Assembly (NCBI RefSeq): GCF_013131805.1
Contig: NZ_JABJRC010000009.1
Coordinates: 62,001-126,000, forward strand
DNA length: 64,000 bases
Source of the DNA: Kribbella sandramycini
GTDB lineage: Bacteria; Actinomycetota; Actinomycetes; Propionibacteriales; Kribbellaceae
Reading direction: 5' to 3'
Shown: positions 16,401-24,744 of the stretch, one piece after another
How positions within the stretch are numbered: position 1 is the stretch's first letter
Layout of the letters: every line of letters begins with the position of its first letter
Position numbers and translations under genes: made by a program
The notes under the pieces: model-generated
Seen by the model: the letters and a program-made list of their open reading frames with translations, nothing else
Told to the model about the DNA's origin: nothing
The model's database searches: none

Positions 16401-19188
16401 GGTGACTGAGAACAACACCGCGACGTACACGCTGCTGACCGGCGCGCAGGCGAACATCACGCTGACCAAGACTGCGCGTCCCGATCCCGTGGTCGCGGGT
16501 GAGCAGCTCACCTACGTGCTGACCGTGCGCAACGCCGGGCCGTCCGATGCGCAGGGCGTGACGGTCGAGGACGACGTACCGGCCGCGCTGAACGGGGTGA
16601 ACGCAGCCGCGACCGGCGGTGCGACCTGCACGCTGGACGGGAATCAGGTCCGGTGTTCGGCGGACACTCTTGCCGCCGGGGCGGAGTTCGGCGTGACCAT
16701 CACCGGCACGGTCGCACCGGCGACGGCGCCGGGGAAGCTGATCAACACGGCGACCGCAGGATCGCGGACGCCGGAGGACCCGACCGAATCCGACAACACG
16801 TCGACCACGACGACCGAGGTGGTTGCGGGTGCGGATCTCTCGATCGCCAAGAGCGCGCCGGCAATTGTTGTCGCGGGCAACGAATTGACCTACACGCTGA
16901 CCGTGCGCAACGACGGGCCGTCGGATGCAGTAGGTGCGGTGGTGACCGACACGCTGCCGCCGGGTACGGCGTACGTCCGCGGCTCGAGCAGCGCGGGCGA
17001 CTGCCTGCAGGATCCGTCGACGGCCGAGCCGGTCGTGATCTGCCCGGGCGGGCGGCTGAAGCCGGGCGGCGAGTTGATGATCACTGTCGTGGTTCGCGTC
17101 GGCCCAGCGGTGACCGGGAAGCTGACGAACACGGCGACGGCGACCTCGCAGACGCCGGACCCGGATGACAGCAACAACCGCGACACGGCCGACACGACGG
17201 TCACCGCATCGGCCGATCTGTCGATCACCAAGGCCGTCAAGCCGTCGCCGTTGATTGCCGGTGGCGAAGGTCTCTACACGCTGACTGTGCACAACAACGG
17301 CCCGTCGACCGCGACCGCCGTGACGGTGACCGACCAGCTGCCCAGCGGGCTTTCGGTGCTGTCGGCAACGAGTGCCGAGGGCACCTGTACGACGGCGGTC
17401 AGCTGCGACCTCGGCTCGATGGGGCCGGGCAGTGACGCGGTCATCCAGATCCGGGTGCGGGTCGACGCCGGGCAGACGGCGGCGCTCACCAACGCGGCGA
17501 CCGTCACCAGCCCGACACCGGATCCGAACGAGCCGGACAACACCAGCACGATCACGACCGAGGTCGAGCAGTCGGCCGACCTCGAGGTGATCAAGACCAG
17601 TGACGAGCAGTCGGCCACCGCGGGCGGCGGCGTCACCTATCGGATCACCGTCGCCAACCACGGCCCGTCCGACGCGACCGCGGTCACCTTCACCGACACG
17701 CTGCCGGCCGGGTTGACCCTGATCGGCGTCCAGCCGGACTGCCCGCAGCTGATCTGCAGCCTGGGGACGATCAAGGCGGGTGAGTCGGCGAAGGTGGTGG
17801 TCACCGCGGCGCTGGACCCGGCGTACGCGGGGAAGTCGCTAGCGAACACGGCGAGTGCGAAATCGCCGGTGCCGGATCCGGATCCGGCGAACAACAGCTC
17901 GACCGTCACGATCCCGGTCGGGACCAGTGCGGACCTGCAGCTCGTCAAGCAGTCCGAGCCGGCCGCGGTGACGCCGGGCAGCACGTTCGACTACACGTTG
18001 CAGCTCACCAATGCGGGACCGTCGGTGGCGCGTTCGGTGGTCGTGACCGACACCCTGCCGGCCGGCCTGACCGTCGTCTCGACTCAGGCGCCTTGTCAGG
18101 CTGACGGTTCGGTCGTGCGGTGTGCTGTTGGCGATGTGCCGATCGGGCAGTTGATCCTGTCGCTCCGGGTTCGGCTCGCGGCTGGGTACGACGGGCAGAC
18201 GCTGACGAATACCGCGACGGCGACTTCACCGACATCTGATCCGGACAAGGACAACAACACCGGAAAGATCGTCTCGCCGGTGACTGCGCTGGCCGACCTG
18301 GCGATCGCCAAGACCATGACACCGGCGAACCCCATTGCGGGCGGCAAGGTCACCTACGCACTGACGATCAAGAACAACGGGCCGTCCGACGCGCAGCAGG
18401 TGGCCGTCACCGACGAGTTGCCGCGCGGTCTGACGATGGTGGTCGCGAAGGGGTGCGTCGTCCTGCCGCCGGCCACCCCTGGGTCGCCGGACGCGCCCGA
18501 GGCGGGCACGGTGCAGTGCTCGGTCAAGTCGTTGGCGAACGGTGATTCGCTGGTGGTCACGATCGTCGCGACGGTGGTCCCGGGCTTCAACGGGCTGCTG
18601 GAGAACCGGGCGCGGGTCGGCTCGGCGACGCCGGATCCGGTGACCGGGAACAACGAGGCCACGGTGACCGGGAAGATCGGCCGGGGTGCGAACCTCGCAG
18701 TCCGGAAGGCTGCCGCGACCGACTCGGTCGTCGCGGGGTCGGGGCTGACCTACCGGATCGAGGTCTACAACGCCGGTCCGTCGGCCGCGCTCGATGTGAC
18801 AGTGACCGACGTCCTCGCCGCCGGCTTGCGGCTGCGGAAGGCGGACGGCTGCTCGGTCGAAGGGCAACGGGTGACCTGTCCGGTCGGCCGGCTCGACCCA
18901 GGGCAGACCGCGGTCGGGACGATCGAGGTGACCGTGGACGCGGCGTACGGCGGGAAGTCGGTGACCAACCGGGTGACGGCGACCTCGAGCACACCCGATC
19001 CCGATCCGAGTGACAACAGCAGCTCGGTCACGGTCGACGTGAAGCCGAAGCCGGGGAAGCCGGATGGCGAGCTCCCGGAGACGGGCGCGCCGGTCGGGCT
19101 CGCAGGCGTGATCGCGGCGTTCGCGCTGCTGGCGGCGGGCGTGCTGCTGATCGTGGTCAGCCGGCGAGGCGATCGACACAGTCGCTGA
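13456..19188 (+). CDS. Giant DUF11-repeat surface protein with LPXTG anchor, 1910 aa
   Basis: Predicted cell-wall-anchored adhesin-like protein. It has a signal peptide (RLRLLLALLLLAGSGL...), a roughly 300-residue N-terminal domain with several aromatic motifs (LFWGAS, GWSLVIAYED), then about twelve DUF11-type Ig-like repeats of around 115-130 residues. Repeats typically begin SADLxxxK and contain NNGPSDA and VTDTLP. The C-terminus has a sortase signal, LPETG at 1873-1877, a hydrophobic helix and an Arg-rich tail. No sortase gene lies in this window. ATG at 13456 is taken for the signal peptide; its ribosome site is weak. The 3' end overlaps the convergent regulator by 32 bp. Confidence 0.9.
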   Translation: MAGRLRLLLALLLLAGSGLVPNATAAAETIRTFGKVFGTQTNGAIRITGNALETCDTGVAACRSALAGSATGASNNEWAMRLLDADADAGTKSSSAAKVSLPDGAKVLYAGLFWGASRAAGTGGTASTGDGKTIKLRLPNKTEYQTLTAGRTDYLSAQTQDYSSYLDVTTLVQEAGPGEYWGADIAAGTGADRYAGWSLVIAYEDADEPLRDLSVFNGYARVTTGDVIKTSISGFLAPPSGPVNARFGSVTYEGDAGISGDYFAVNGTRLADAQSPSANFFGSRVTDAGANLTDRTPAALNNLGLDAKVVDAAGILANSATTAELTFASTGDFYYPAALTTQIDLYAPTIKGTKTVRNLAGNDPAKVGDTLEYTLSYGNTGEDDALDSIVRDDLPPNTTYVPGSLAIGTAGKTDQAGDDQAEYDETARSVRFRVGTGANANKGGRLRTNDTTTVRFRVTLDAASAGTTVVNTGYLDYTAATLKKPYTYRAEEVRTPVAESADLVLTKTGTPDPVPAGAELTYKLVAHNNGPSVAQNVAVTDTLPDGVTLVSATSTQGACTSSPGKVDCAIGEVASGAEATITVVVRVPATTALTNVATVTSTTSDPNPGNNSATVTTPVTRSADLQLQKAVAPTGPAPGEKVKYTLTIRNNGPSDAEQVRIADSLPAGLTILDVQVPAPAVCSAAGQDVSCVVDRLAGKATLVVQVTAVLDSAYQGGPLTNTAAVSSATPDPDPSNNTGTATVTPAAPKADLVVGKQTMTSPVVPGQPVTYQISVRNDGPSDALAVEVADDLPAALIDASANTTAGSCTVSAGQVRCELGDLGAGSAATITVLATVSVTATGSLVNAATATSSTPDPEPGNNTGRTTDELSPSADLAIAKTAQPVPVQAGRPVTYTLTTTNNGPSAARSVTVTDPVPAPLVYVSAATSAGSCEQADGTVSCAIGTIAPGDVVTVTVVANVPSGTPPNKLDNTAKVASPTPDPVTENNTATYTLLTGAQANITLTKTARPDPVVAGEQLTYVLTVRNAGPSDAQGVTVEDDVPAALNGVNAAATGGATCTLDGNQVRCSADTLAAGAEFGVTITGTVAPATAPGKLINTATAGSRTPEDPTESDNTSTTTTEVVAGADLSIAKSAPAIVVAGNELTYTLTVRNDGPSDAVGAVVTDTLPPGTAYVRGSSSAGDCLQDPSTAEPVVICPGGRLKPGGELMITVVVRVGPAVTGKLTNTATATSQTPDPDDSNNRDTADTTVTASADLSITKAVKPSPLIAGGEGLYTLTVHNNGPSTATAVTVTDQLPSGLSVLSATSAEGTCTTAVSCDLGSMGPGSDAVIQIRVRVDAGQTAALTNAATVTSPTPDPNEPDNTSTITTEVEQSADLEVIKTSDEQSATAGGGVTYRITVANHGPSDATAVTFTDTLPAGLTLIGVQPDCPQLICSLGTIKAGESAKVVVTAALDPAYAGKSLANTASAKSPVPDPDPANNSSTVTIPVGTSADLQLVKQSEPAAVTPGSTFDYTLQLTNAGPSVARSVVVTDTLPAGLTVVSTQAPCQADGSVVRCAVGDVPIGQLILSLRVRLAAGYDGQTLTNTATATSPTSDPDKDNNTGKIVSPVTALADLAIAKTMTPANPIAGGKVTYALTIKNNGPSDAQQVAVTDELPRGLTMVVAKGCVVLPPATPGSPDAPEAGTVQCSVKSLANGDSLVVTIVATVVPGFNGLLENRARVGSATPDPVTGNNEATVTGKIGRGANLAVRKAAATDSVVAGSGLTYRIEVYNAGPSAALDVTVTDVLAAGLRLRKADGCSVEGQRVTCPVGRLDPGQTAVGTIEVTVDAAYGGKSVTNRVTATSSTPDPDPSDNSSSVTVDVKPKPGKPDGELPETGAPVGLAGVIAAFALLAAGVLLIVVSRRGDRHSR
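14500..19030 (+). repeat. About twelve DUF11 coding repeats
   Basis: Eleven well conserved units and one divergent first unit encode the stem of the surface protein. Unit starts are marked by the recurring ADLxxxK motif (near 14,957, 15,320, 15,705, 16,078, 16,450, 16,832, 17,213, 17,576, 17,931, 18,293 and 18,690). Units are diverged at the DNA level, so this is an old expansion rather than a recent slippage array. Confidence 0.8.
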
Positions 19189-19645
19189 ACGCCAGGCGCT
19201 CGGTGCGGGTCGCGCCGAGCGCCTGGATGAACTGGTCGAGCCGATCCGGGCGCGGTACGCGGCCACCCCGCAGCCAGCTCTGCAGGGTGGCCCGCGGGAC
19301 GCCGGTGAGCCGCTCCAGCGAGCGGAGTGACCTGGGCCGGGTCAGGGCGGTCAGCGCCGCACCCAGGTCTTCAGGGGTGCTGGCGGTGCGGAGCAGGGCG
19401 CCGACGTCCTGTGGGTCACGCGCGGCGGCCTCCCAGTGCCGGCGCCAGATCGGCAGCACCTCGGCCGGTACCCCGCAGCCGGTCAGGAAGGCGACGGCGA
19501 CCGGCCAGCTCGGCAGCTGTTTACCGCCGGCGGCGCGGACCAGATGCGCATGCGAGTAGTGGGCCTGGTCGGCGAGCTCGCGATAGGTCAGGCCGGCCTC
19601 CTGCCGGACCCGGCGCAGGGCGGCGGCGAATGCTTCCAGCTCCAT
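19157..19645 (-). CDS. Helix-turn-helix (XRE-type) transcriptional regulator
   Basis: 162-residue putative DNA-binding protein. The N-terminal part (ELEAFAAALRRVRQEAG, then TYRELADQAHYSHAHLVRA) reads as an XRE/Cro helix-turn-helix. A second segment (SLRSLERLTGVPRATLQSWL) looks like another HTH-like helix pair near the C-terminus. Start ATG at 19645 is chosen over an upstream frame extension because GAGGAGGT lies five bases upstream. Its last 32 bp overlap the 3' end of the DUF11 gene on the opposite strand. Targets unknown; an inverted repeat upstream could be autoregulatory. Confidence 0.82.
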   Translation of the reverse strand: MELEAFAAALRRVRQEAGLTYRELADQAHYSHAHLVRAAGGKQLPSWPVAVAFLTGCGVPAEVLPIWRRHWEAAARDPQDVGALLRTASTPEDLGAALTALTRPRSLRSLERLTGVPRATLQSWLRGGRVPRPDRLDQFIQALGATRTERLAFSDCVDRLAG

Positions 19646-19659
19646 GGACGACCTCCTCG

Positions 19660-19685
19660 CGATCAAACATAAGTCAACATGATCG
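19660..19685. promoter_or_regulatory. Inverted repeat between the HTH and MOSC genes
   Basis: CGATCA (19660-19665) and TGATCG (19680-19685) form an inverted repeat with a 14-bp spacer. AACAT occurs twice inside it, ten bases apart. It lies 15 nt upstream of the HTH regulator's start and in the short divergent promoter region, so it could be that regulator's own operator. Pattern only. Confidence 0.3.
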
Positions 19686-19722
19686 AACAATTCAAGAGAC
19701 TTGCTGCCGTTAGGATGAGGTC

Positions 19723-20580
19723 ATGTCCGTCGCGCGCGTTGCCGCTGTCATCCGTTACCCGGTGAAGGGTCTGACCGGTGTGCCCGTCGAGCAGGCTCAG
19801 CTCGGCCCGGCCGGTGTCGTCGGGGACCGTGAGTTCATGGTGGTCGACCCCGACGGCGCCTTCGTCAGCCAGCGGAGCGTTCCGGCGATGGCCGCGCTGC
19901 GCGCCGCGATTGCCGACGACGTCATCCGGCTGTCCGCTGCCGGGGCCGATGAACTCGCGATCGACGTCCGGTACGACGGCAAGCGGCGCGATGTCAGCTT
20001 GTTCGGGACATGGTTCGGTCAGGGCATCGCGCAGGATGCGGCGGCTGACGAGTGGCTCTCGGAGCAGCTCGGGCGGCCGGTCGGGCTGGTCCGGATCACG
20101 CCGGAGCACGATCGGCCCGGGTGGGGTGTCCATCGCGGCCAGGTCGGCTTCGGGGACGCGCATGCGCTGCTGATCACGTCGCTCTCATCGCTGGACGGGC
20201 TGAACGCCCGGATCGTCGAGCGCGGCGGCGAGGCCATTCCGATGAACCGCTTCCGGCCGAACCTGGTCGTCTCCGGCTGGCCCGAGCCGCACACCGAGGA
20301 CAGCGTGTTGCGGATGCGGGCCGGCGAGGTCGAGATCGGGTACTCCGCGCGCTCGATCCGCTGCGCGGTCCCCACCGTCGACCAGGACACCGGGCGCAAG
20401 ACCGGCCCGGAGCCGACCCGCACGCTGGCGTCGTACCGGCGGGAGCCGGCGTACGGCGGCGGGGTCAGCTTCGGGATCAAGGCCGCGGTGCTGACCGGCG
20501 GTCTGGTCACCGTGGGTGATGAGATCTTGGTACACGAATGGATTCCGGACGGTACGGACCCGGCACCCGCGACCCGGTAG
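19723..20580 (+). CDS. MOSC domain-containing protein (MOSC N-terminal barrel)
   Basis: 285 residues. The N-terminal beta-barrel domain opens with VAAVIRYPVKGLTGVPVEQA and GVVGDREFMVVD, followed by a C-terminal MOSC domain with NRFRPNLVVSGWPEPHTED and RSIRCAVPTVDQDTG. That Cys corresponds to the conserved MOSC cysteine, which in mARC/YcbX-type proteins binds the molybdenum cofactor. No partner ferredoxin domain is fused. Likely a cytoplasmic molybdoenzyme of N-hydroxylated or sulfur chemistry; substrate unknown. ATG at 19723 follows GATGAGG. Confidence 0.88.
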   Translation: MSVARVAAVIRYPVKGLTGVPVEQAQLGPAGVVGDREFMVVDPDGAFVSQRSVPAMAALRAAIADDVIRLSAAGADELAIDVRYDGKRRDVSLFGTWFGQGIAQDAAADEWLSEQLGRPVGLVRITPEHDRPGWGVHRGQVGFGDAHALLITSLSSLDGLNARIVERGGEAIPMNRFRPNLVVSGWPEPHTEDSVLRMRAGEVEIGYSARSIRCAVPTVDQDTGRKTGPEPTRTLASYRREPAYGGGVSFGIKAAVLTGGLVTVGDEILVHEWIPDGTDPAPATR

Positions 20581-20591
20581 TTTCCGGTGCT

Positions 20592-21833
20592 GTGCACCGG
20601 CTCTTGTTGTTGCTCGCAGCCCCCATCTCGTTGCTGGTGGCAACACCGTCGACGCCGGGGACGCCGTCGTACGAGGTGGAGCTGACCGGCTCGGCCGATG
20701 GCCGCACGTGGTCGGGGCGGGAGACCGTCAGCTTCACGAACACGGCGTCCGAACCGCTGCCGGAGATCTACCTCCGGCTCTGGGGGAACGCGCGCGGATG
20801 CGGCGCGGTCGTCGTCACCGGCGGTACGGAGACGCGCGACTGCACGGTCCGGAAGTTCCCACTGGCCGAGCCGCTGAAGCCGGGGAAGCGGATGTCGATC
20901 AGCTTCGGCGTGACGATGACGGCGCCGGACCGGGAGGACCGGTTCGGGCGATCGGGGGCGTTCAGCTTCTTCGGGAACGCGTTGCCGGTGCTCGCCGTCC
21001 GCGATGCGGCCGGGTGGCATCTGGAGTCCGATGTCGGGATCGGCGAGAGCTTCTACACGGTCGCGGCCGACTTCGCCGTCCGGCTGACGCATACCGGGAA
21101 CCTGGCGGTGCCGGCGACCGGCGTCCTGGCTGATGGGGTCGTGAATGCCCGGCAGGTCAGGGATTTCGCGTGGGCGGCCGGGCCGTTCGTCAGCACAGAG
21201 GCGACGTCGCCGGGTGGTGTGAAGGTGCGAACCTGGGCGACGCCGACGGTCACTGCGGATGCGGTGGTCAAGGCGCGGAATGAGGCCGTCGCGGCGCTCG
21301 ACGATTTCGGGCGGCGGTACGGCGCGTATCCGGATCATGAGCTCGATCTGGTGCTGAACGATCGGTGGACGACGTTCAGCGGGATGGAGTACCCGGGGTT
21401 CGTGTTGCTGATCTCACCCGGGGCGCCCGTCGTCCACGAGGTCGCGCATCAATGGTGGTACGGGATCGTCGGCAACAACGAGTACGCCGATCCGTGGCTG
21501 GACGAGGCGTTCGCGACGTACGCCACCGATGTGCACGAAGGGAACCACCGGGCCGGCTGCTGGCCGGGAACGTTGCCGGTGGCAATCACAAAGGACATGG
21601 GCTACTGGGGTGCCCATGCGTCGTCGTACGGGACCTACGTCTACACCTACGGTTCCTGCATGCTGCACGAGCTGGAGCGGCTGATCGGCACGCCGGCGAT
21701 GGATCGGCTACTGGCGGCCTACGCGAAGGCCCATTGGCACGGGGTGGTCACCGCGGCTGCGTTCCGGGACGCCGCGCAGGCCGCCAGCTCAGTCGATCTG
21801 TCCGCCTTCTGGCGGACGCACGGCGTGGCCTAG
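20592..21833 (+). CDS. Secreted M1 family zinc metallopeptidase
   Basis: Aminopeptidase-N-like enzyme. The gluzincin signature HEVAHQWW is followed by the third zinc ligand and helix in DPWLDEAFATYAT. At about 413 residues it lacks the C-terminal helical domains of full-length M1 enzymes, a common short actinobacterial form. The GTG at 20592 is preferred to an in-frame ATG that lies within the MOSC gene, because it gives a clean signal peptide (HRLLLLLAAPISLLVA). It begins 11 nt after the MOSC stop. Its stop overlaps the convergent lamin-tail gene in a CTAG. Confidence 0.87.
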   Translation: MHRLLLLLAAPISLLVATPSTPGTPSYEVELTGSADGRTWSGRETVSFTNTASEPLPEIYLRLWGNARGCGAVVVTGGTETRDCTVRKFPLAEPLKPGKRMSISFGVTMTAPDREDRFGRSGAFSFFGNALPVLAVRDAAGWHLESDVGIGESFYTVAADFAVRLTHTGNLAVPATGVLADGVVNARQVRDFAWAAGPFVSTEATSPGGVKVRTWATPTVTADAVVKARNEAVAALDDFGRRYGAYPDHELDLVLNDRWTTFSGMEYPGFVLLISPGAPVVHEVAHQWWYGIVGNNEYADPWLDEAFATYATDVHEGNHRAGCWPGTLPVAITKDMGYWGAHASSYGTYVYTYGSCMLHELERLIGTPAMDRLLAAYAKAHWHGVVTAAAFRDAAQAASSVDLSAFWRTHGVA

Positions 21834-22294
21834 CACTTGACGGCGACGCGGCCCGTGACCTGCTGGTAGGTGCAGAAGTCGATCACGGTGTTCGCCGCGT
21901 TCTGCAGCCGCGCGGTGTCGCCGGTGTTGTTCCAGATGTAGTTGCCCGAACCCCAGTACAGGTGGTTCGCGCTGTTGCGGCCCTTGCCGGTGTGCACGAG
22001 CACCGTCGAGCGGGCTTTGAGGACGAACGTCGGCGGGAAGAAATAGACATGGCTGGCGGCGTCCCGGATGCGGTAGCCCTTGAGGCTGAGCGGTCGGGTG
22101 GTGTTGTTGCGGATGCTGATGTACTCCTGGTTGATGTGCGCGTTGGTACGGGTGTCCGTACCGGCCGGGTCGTACTGGATCCCGGCCACCAGGAACTGCG
22201 GGGCCGCCGCGGCGGCCGGCAGCACCGCCGTACTGGCCGCCAGCAGCGTGACGGTGATCCCGGCAACGGGCAGGCTGAAGCGTCGCGTGAACAA
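21830..22294 (-). CDS. Secreted lamin-tail domain protein
   Basis: 154 residues: signal peptide (FTRRFSLPVAGITVTLLAAS... ending AAAA) followed by one lamin-tail (LTD) Ig-like domain, recognisable by NQEYISIRNNTTRPLSLKGY, HVYFFPP and DTARLQNAANTVID. These small exported domains are frequent in actinomycetes and presumably bind surface or polymer partners; function unknown. The start codon is TTG at 22294 behind GAAGGGGAA; no ATG or GTG start would retain the signal peptide. Confidence 0.85.
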   Translation of the reverse strand: MFTRRFSLPVAGITVTLLAASTAVLPAAAAAPQFLVAGIQYDPAGTDTRTNAHINQEYISIRNNTTRPLSLKGYRIRDAASHVYFFPPTFVLKARSTVLVHTGKGRNSANHLYWGSGNYIWNNTGDTARLQNAANTVIDFCTYQQVTGRVAVKC

Positions 22295-22421
22295 GAGATT
22301 CCCCTTCGGCAGTGGGCCGAATTCCCCCCGGCCCGAGCTGTGTACTGCTGCCGGTTCCCCCCGGCGCTGCGACCCTAGGGGTGACGCTCCGTGTTCGTCA
22401 AGGGCTCAACGAAGCCCGTCG

Positions 22422-22685
22422 TCAGAGCAGGATCAACAGCGTGTACAACGCCGGCGCCGCGAACGCCACCAACAGGATCCACGCCATCAACCGATGCCCC
22501 GGCTTGGCCCGATCCAGCGACGAGGCGAACGACAACACCGCCCCCTCCTCGGTATGCCGGCTCAACCCCATCCGCTTCGCCTCCTCCGGCCGCCGATCAG
22601 GTCGCTCGTCCGCCAGCGCCTCCGCCGGAATCCCGAAATGCGCCGGCCCCGCCGCATCCAGGTCGTCATCCCGTCCACCGAACAT
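22422..22685 (-). CDS. Small C-terminally anchored membrane protein, unknown function
   Basis: 87 residues. A charged N-terminal two thirds (GRDDDLDAAG... RRPEEAKRMGLSRHTEEGA) precedes one C-terminal membrane helix (MAWILLVAFAAPALYTLLIL). GGGAGGG lies upstream of the ATG at 22685. No family recognised. It sits between the lamin-tail and CAP genes, all on the same strand. Confidence 0.68.
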   Translation of the reverse strand: MFGGRDDDLDAAGPAHFGIPAEALADERPDRRPEEAKRMGLSRHTEEGAVLSFASSLDRAKPGHRLMAWILLVAFAAPALYTLLILL

Positions 22686-22742
22686 GCACCCTCCCGCCGC
22701 CGCAGTCCTCCCATAGTCGCACCTACACGGTAAGAACGCCTG

Positions 22743-24578
22743 CTACCGGAAGTTCGCAACCCACCCGACCCGCGTCCGGTCCGAGCAGATGAGGACGACG
22801 ACCGCGCAATCTCTGTAGTCTGCCGCTCCTCTGCCCACCCCCAGCGTCGTGAGGTTGCAGTTCAGCACGGTGCTGCGGTTGTCGGACATCATCCGGTCGA
22901 ACGCCGCCGACGCGGACATGCTGTTACCGCCGACAGTTGCCTTCGAGGATGTGTCACCGCCGTTGACGTTGTTGTCCTCGGCTCGGTTTTGAGCCTCGCC
23001 GCGAGCGCCGTGCGTGACGCTGCTGTCACGCTTCAGAGCCGCACAGCCGTTGCTGATGCGGGCGTCGTTGATGCGCTTGAACAGGTCCAGTTCCAGTTCT
23101 CGCATGTCGCCGTCGTCCGGCGGGGGCTGGGGAGGCGGCGGCTTGCTGGTGGTGGGTTGGGTGGGGGTCGGGTCGGTGGGGTTGGGGGGTGGCGGGGCGG
23201 TGGTGGTCGGGTTGTCGGTGGGGGCGCTGGTGGGGACGGACGTGGGTCCGCCGGTGGGTGGGGTGGTGGGGGTGACGCCGTCCGTCGGGGTGGCCGTGGG
23301 CGTGGCCGACGGGGTGGGCGGTGGGGTCTTGGGCGGGGTGGCCGGCGGGGTGGTGGGCGCGTCCACCGGCTGGGTGGTCGGGGTGACGTAGCGGTCGTCG
23401 GTGCTCGTGACGATCGGGATCGACGAGTCGACCTGGTCCTTGTTCGGCTGGTGGACGAGCAGCCACGTGATCGGCGCGCCGACAAGCAGCACTACCAGCG
23501 CGGCAACCCCCACCCGCTTCTTCCCACCCGGCTGCTTGGCAGCCCGAGCCGCAACCCGCCCACCCCCACTACCCCCACCCCCCGAAGTCCGGGGCCCACC
23601 CAACGCACTACTCCCAGCCCGACCCACCGGCTCACTCGCCCGCGCCGCCGCAGCCGCCGACCGAGCAAACTCCCCAGCATCCGCCGGCACCCCCTCATCC
23701 TCCACAACCCGCGCCCACTCCGGCGCCAACGCACTACTCCCCGCCGTCTGCCCAAACGCAGAGCGCGCGGAAGCAGCATCCGCACCCGCCGGCCCCCCGG
23801 CGCGCCCCGCCTCACGTGCATACGAGGTGCTTGCAGGCAGCCCGCCGCCGCTCTCCGCTCCGCGCTCCCGCGAAGCGGTATCCCCCGCCCGCGAGTAGCC
23901 GGCGTCTGCTGCACCCGACTGGCGGGTGGCGGCGTCCCCCGACCGTGCATACGCGGCGTCCGCCGCGCGCGTGTAGGCGGCGTCTGCTGCAGCGCCGGAC
24001 GGCGTGCTGGCGCGGCCCGCCTCGCGTGCGTAGGCGGTGCTTGCGGGCAGCGCGCTGCCGCTCTCGGCTCCGCGGTCCCGCGAAGCGGTGTCCCCGACGC
24101 GCGGGTCGGCGGGGGTTGGGGTGGCCCAGGTGCCTAGGCCGGCTAGGTCTTCGGCGGCTGCGGTGGTGGTGCGGGCGCGGCGGCGGGAGGGGGTGGGGGT
24201 GGCGGGTTTGGTCCAGTCGGTGGGGTGGGTGGTGGGGGTGGGCATGCCGGGGACCGGGGGCGGCGCGGCGGGCGTGAGGTTGCCCGTCGTGGACTGGGTC
24301 ACCCAGCCGCCGGTGGTGGCCGGGCGGGGGGCGTACTGGAAGGTGGTGCGCGGGGGGTCGAGGTGGGTGTCGGCCCAGGCTTGCGGGTCGGTGCGGGGCT
24401 GGGCGTTGGCCCAGAACGGGGAGCCGTCGCGCGGCGCGTAGCGGGGCGGCTCGGGCGGCGGGGCCGGGACTTCCGCCTCGGGGGCGGACGGGCGGTTGTT
24501 GAACCGGGTGCCGCGGTTGGCGGCGCGGGTCGCCTTCCGGCGTGGTTTCTGCCGGCCGTTGCCGGACTCCGACGACAT
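22743..24578 (-). CDS. Membrane-anchored CAP-domain protein with long repetitive N-terminus, 611 aa
   Basis: Architecture: a disordered Ala/Arg/Pro-rich cytoplasmic segment to about residue 350, one membrane helix (VGVAALVVLLVGAPITWLLV), a Thr/Pro-rich extracellular linker and a C-terminal CAP (SCP/PR1-like) domain with ELDLFKRINDARISNGCAALK and RSTVLNCN. The canonical CAP histidines are hard to place, so it may be non-catalytic. The cytoplasmic segment holds an internal duplication (GDTASR(D/E)RGAESG). AAGGGA precedes the ATG at 24578. It is the largest of three consecutive CAP genes. Function unknown. Confidence 0.85.
   Translation of the reverse strand: MSSESGNGRQKPRRKATRAANRGTRFNNRPSAPEAEVPAPPPEPPRYAPRDGSPFWANAQPRTDPQAWADTHLDPPRTTFQYAPRPATTGGWVTQSTTGNLTPAAPPPVPGMPTPTTHPTDWTKPATPTPSRRRARTTTAAAEDLAGLGTWATPTPADPRVGDTASRDRGAESGSALPASTAYAREAGRASTPSGAAADAAYTRAADAAYARSGDAATRQSGAADAGYSRAGDTASRERGAESGGGLPASTSYAREAGRAGGPAGADAASARSAFGQTAGSSALAPEWARVVEDEGVPADAGEFARSAAAAARASEPVGRAGSSALGGPRTSGGGGSGGGRVAARAAKQPGGKKRVGVAALVVLLVGAPITWLLVHQPNKDQVDSSIPIVTSTDDRYVTPTTQPVDAPTTPPATPPKTPPPTPSATPTATPTDGVTPTTPPTGGPTSVPTSAPTDNPTTTAPPPPNPTDPTPTQPTTSKPPPPQPPPDDGDMRELELDLFKRINDARISNGCAALKRDSSVTHGARGEAQNRAEDNNVNGGDTSSKATVGGNSMSASAAFDRMMSDNRSTVLNCNLTTLGVGRGAADYRDCAVVVLICSDRTRVGWVANFR
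23801..23895. repeat. Direct repeat, copy 1, inside the 611-aa CAP gene
   Basis: About 95 bp closely matching 24011-24105, exactly 210 bp away (70 codons, in frame). Encodes GDTASRERGAESG followed by LPASTSYAREAGRA in the protein. Confidence 0.7.
24011..24105. repeat. Direct repeat, copy 2, inside the 611-aa CAP gene
   Basis: Partner of 23801-23895. Encodes GDTASRDRGAESG followed by LPASTAYAREAGRA. The in-frame 210-bp offset suggests a segmental duplication within the disordered cytoplasmic region. Confidence 0.7.
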
Positions 24579-24744
24579 TATGTCGTTGTTCCCTTCACTG
24601 TCGCGCCCCCAGGACGTGCCTCGTCAAACGCCATGACAAGGACGGATCTACCCGCGGTGACCGGCCGGAAATCGACCGGACGTTGTGGCATCGGAACAAC
24701 GTCTGCGCCACACTCGGTGTGTTCGGCACAATGACGACGCAACC

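Noticed and set aside
13489..17661. 1390-codon minus-strand frame opposite the DUF11 gene
   Set aside because: Arg/Val-rich mirror of the repeat gene; no signal, domain or ribosome site.
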